This document shows positions 13,646 through 15,425 of a stretch of DNA of 15,425 nucleotides, piece after piece (within the stretch, counting starts at the first letter, position 1; every line of letters begins with the position of its first letter). The notes below the pieces were generated by a model. That model was not told the DNA's origin, did no database searches, and saw nothing but the letters and a program-made list of their open reading frames with translations. This DNA is from Propionibacteriaceae bacterium (GTDB lineage Bacteria; Actinomycetota; Actinomycetes; Propionibacteriales; Propionibacteriaceae). The stretch lies in the NCBI GenBank assembly GCA_003153855.1, contig PMBM01000044.1, positions 19,520-34,944 of the forward strand, written 5' to 3'. Both the position numbers and the translations under genes were made by a program.

Positions 13646-15007
13646 TCACCGGAGCTTTGCAGCGTCCGGCACGTGGCCGCCCTCATCACCCAGCGTCACA
13701 TCTCCGACGACGGAGACATCGGCGCCAAACGTCCAGTCACCCGTGACGGTCAGGGAGGTCGCGTCGCGGAGCTCGAGCGGTGACGGCATGCGCGCGTCGA
13801 GGTCGCCGATCTTCTTGTACGTGTGGCCGAGGCTCACGACCGGCAACGTGTCGACCGTCGCGCGCGGGATGTCGTCGTCGCCCCACTCGTACACGTCGCT
13901 GCGCAGCAGCACCAGCTCGTTCGTCGTCTTGACGGGCAGGAACCGGCTGCGCGGTACGACGATGGCGGTTGCGCCCTCGAAGACCTCGATCGCCGCGCCC
14001 ATCGCCGACTCGATCTGGATGACCGCCGGGCTGGACGGGTCCTTGGGGTCGACGGTCTTGTCGTTGCGGATGATGGGCAGCCCGAGCACGCCGCCGCGCT
14101 CGCGCAGCACGTCGCGCAGCACCTGCAGGTCGAACCAGAGGTTGTTCGTCGAGGCGTACGGGTGGATCTCCGCGTCGGTGAAGTACTGCATGTCCTCAGC
14201 AGTGGTCTGCGCCGACTCGCGCAGGATCAGCTGACCGTCCGAGCGTCGCTGGGCCAGGTGGCCGCCCTTGACGTCCATCGGCGTACGTGGCGTGATCTCG
14301 GCGGCGAACGGCGCCCCGCTGCGGGCGAACCAGCCGGCCAGTACGGGGCTGGGCGAGGCTCCGAGGTTGTCCGAGTTGGAGACGTTCGCGTAGCGGAACC
14401 CGGCGTCGAGCAGGGCGTCCAGGACTCCCGAGTCGAGCAACGTCGGGTAGATGTCACCGTGGCCTGGCGGGCACCATTCGAGCTTCGGGTCCGCGGGCCA
14501 CGACACAGGCGTCAGATCGCTGGCCAGCAGCTTCGGCTCCTGCGACTGCACCATGTCGAGCGGCAGACCGTCGACAACGAGCTCTGGGTAGGCGGCCAGC
14601 GCGGCCAGGCAGTCGTCACGCGTGTTGAACGAGTGCAGGAACAGCAGCGGGAGCCGTACACGAAAGTGGGCGCGCGCCGCGAGCACCTGGCGGGCGATGA
14701 GGTCGAGGAACGTGAGCCCGTCCCGCACCGGCAGCAAGGACTTCGCCTTGCTGAGCCCCATCGACGTGCCCAAGCCGCCGTTCAGCCGGATCATCACGGT
14801 CTTGGCGAAGGCGTCGATGTCGTCGGGTGAGCTGGCGACGTCCTCGAGGCGGACCACGTCGCCGATCGGTGCGATCGACTCCTCGGGGACAAGGCCCGTC
14901 GTGCCCGCGACGAGCTGCGCGTAGTAGTCGGCGAAGATCGCGATCGCCGTGTCCGTGACGCCGGCCGCCTGCATCTTCTCGGTGGCCATTCTGAGTCCGT
15001 CGGTCAT
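13646..15007 (-). CDS. UTP-glucose-1-phosphate uridylyltransferase, eukaryotic-type (UDPGP family)
   Basis: 453-aa cytosolic nucleotidyltransferase making UDP-glucose from UTP and glucose-1-phosphate. The uridine-binding loop is MIRLNGGLGTSMGLSKAKSL, with NGGLGTSMG at 76-84 and Lys89. It is followed by RDGLTFLDL, LFLHSFNTRDD, EWCPPGHGDIYPTL and YANVSNSDNLGA, all hallmarks of the eukaryotic-type (PF01704) enzymes and not of bacterial GalU. The C-terminal 60 residues form the hydrophobic-repeat beta-helix tail (WTFGADVSVVGDVTLGDEGG). Length is close to the family norm. The start is fixed by TAGAGT six bases upstream. It is divergent from galK. Some relatives in Bifidobacterium also accept galactose-1-phosphate and replace GalT, so this enzyme may serve the galactose route; that is inferred from adjacency. 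Confidence 0.93.
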   Translation of the reverse strand: MTDGLRMATEKMQAAGVTDTAIAIFADYYAQLVAGTTGLVPEESIAPIGDVVRLEDVASSPDDIDAFAKTVMIRLNGGLGTSMGLSKAKSLLPVRDGLTFLDLIARQVLAARAHFRVRLPLLFLHSFNTRDDCLAALAAYPELVVDGLPLDMVQSQEPKLLASDLTPVSWPADPKLEWCPPGHGDIYPTLLDSGVLDALLDAGFRYANVSNSDNLGASPSPVLAGWFARSGAPFAAEITPRTPMDVKGGHLAQRRSDGQLILRESAQTTAEDMQYFTDAEIHPYASTNNLWFDLQVLRDVLRERGGVLGLPIIRNDKTVDPKDPSSPAVIQIESAMGAAIEVFEGATAIVVPRSRFLPVKTTNELVLLRSDVYEWGDDDIPRATVDTLPVVSLGHTYKKIGDLDARMPSPLELRDATSLTVTGDWTFGADVSVVGDVTLGDEGGHVPDAAKLR

Positions 15008-15013
15008 GGCTCG

Positions 15014-15019
15014 ACTCTA
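15014..15019 (-). promoter_or_regulatory. -10 element of a probable leaderless promoter for the pyrophosphorylase
   Basis: On the minus strand TAGAGT is followed by CGAGCC and then the ATG at 15007. This TAnnnT-N6-ATG spacing is the same as at the lipid kinase and the DUF4328-like gene. No ribosome binding site is present. Confidence 0.55.
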
Positions 15020-15144
15020 TCCGCGGGAGGATTTGACCCGAGGAGAGTTCCATCGACCCACAGAAGGGCTGCCTGCAGCATCCTTGAGCAGATTCCTCCC
15101 AGCCCTCGATGAGGGCACCTCGCACGCACCCCCAGCCCGACCCG

Positions 15145-15150
15145 TACAGT
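15145..15150 (+). promoter_or_regulatory. Candidate -10 element of galK
   Basis: TACAGT lies 27 bases before the galK ATG, giving a leader of about 20 nt that includes a GAAGGGG ribosome binding site. The 170-bp interval between the two divergent genes therefore appears to hold back-to-back promoters. Confidence 0.45.
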
Positions 15151-15177
15151 GACCTGAAGTAGATCGAAGGGGCACTC

Positions 15178-15425
15178 ATGAGCGCAGTCACCGACCATTT
15201 CCGCAGCGTCTTCGGCGAGGAGCCGGAGGGCGTCTGGGAGTCGCCGGGTCGCGTGAACCTCATCGGCGAGCACACCGACTACAACAACGGTCTCGTGCTG
15301 CCGATCGCACTGCCGCAACGTACGTACGCTGCCGCCCGGCGTCGCGCCGACGGGATCCTGCGGCTGACAACGACCGCTGATCCCGATGTCGTCGAGGTCG
15401 CCCTGCACGACGTCGCGCCGGGCGT
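15178..15425 (+). CDS. galK: Galactokinase, N-terminal part (runs off the window)
   Basis: The first 82 residues of a GHMP-family sugar kinase that phosphorylates galactose at C1, the entry step of the Leloir pathway. The galactokinase signature [15 protein letters not shown] is at residues 25-39, with the substrate-binding Glu-His and Asp of the GEHTDY core intact. Next comes [14 protein letters not shown], which is also typical. GAAGGGG sits about seven bases before the ATG. The gene continues past the right edge, so its ATP-binding motif is not in view. It is divergent from the pyrophosphorylase, an arrangement that suggests joint use of galactose-1-phosphate and UDP-sugars. Confidence 0.96.
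   Translation, partial: MSAVTDHFRSVFGEEPEGVWESPGRVNLIGEHTDYNNGLVLPIALPQRTYAAARRRADGILRLTTTADPDVVEVALHDVAPG

Overview
The window is about 15.4 kb of GC-rich DNA with strongly GC-biased third codon positions. Its gene families are typical of Actinomycetota: DUF1206, a DUF4328-like membrane protein, a lipid kinase of the diacylglycerol kinase family, and a eukaryotic-type UDP-glucose pyrophosphorylase beside galactokinase. Several genes have a -10-like hexamer (TAnnnT) six or seven bases before the ATG, the arrangement of leaderless mRNAs common in this phylum. A Nocardioides-like or other Propionibacteriales host is plausible but cannot be settled from this sequence alone.

Layout. Positions 14-1742 (minus) hold a two-gene unit of lipid kinase and DUF1206 membrane protein, overlapping by 8 bp. 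Positions 1743-2675 form a compositionally weaker accessory pocket with a possible IS30-type transposase tail and an orphan ORF. This pocket lies directly 3' of a tRNA-Leu(CAG) gene at 2676-2758 (minus). A small acidic protein gene (2976-3230) follows, then a four-copy inverted/direct repeat array, then a polytopic membrane protein gene (3494-4264). Positions 4352-6166 encode a GAF histidine kinase fused to a receiver and LuxR-type HTH. Its receiver lacks the phosphoacceptor Asp.

Positions 6645-9955 are a tight four-gene carbohydrate operon: class II aldolase, CbbY-like HAD phosphatase, DhaL-like kinase subunit and DhaK-like kinase subunit. It ends in a strong hairpin terminator. The simplest reading is a ketose kinase (DhaK plus DhaL) feeding an aldolase, with the phosphatase clearing wrong or surplus sugar phosphates. 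DhaK keeps the covalent-binding His but has changed substrate-contact positions, and no dhaM is present. The substrate may therefore not be dihydroxyacetone, and ATP is the likely phosphodonor.

Downstream are a PAS hybrid histidine kinase (about 10188-12491), a 640-bp interval with a frameshifted duplicate of the 3' end of the pyrophosphorylase gene, a GlcG/HbpS-family protein (13131-13550), a shared terminator hairpin, the UDP-glucose pyrophosphorylase (13646-15007, minus), and divergently the start of galK (15178 to the window edge). The last pair points to galactose entry through the Leloir route, possibly without GalT.
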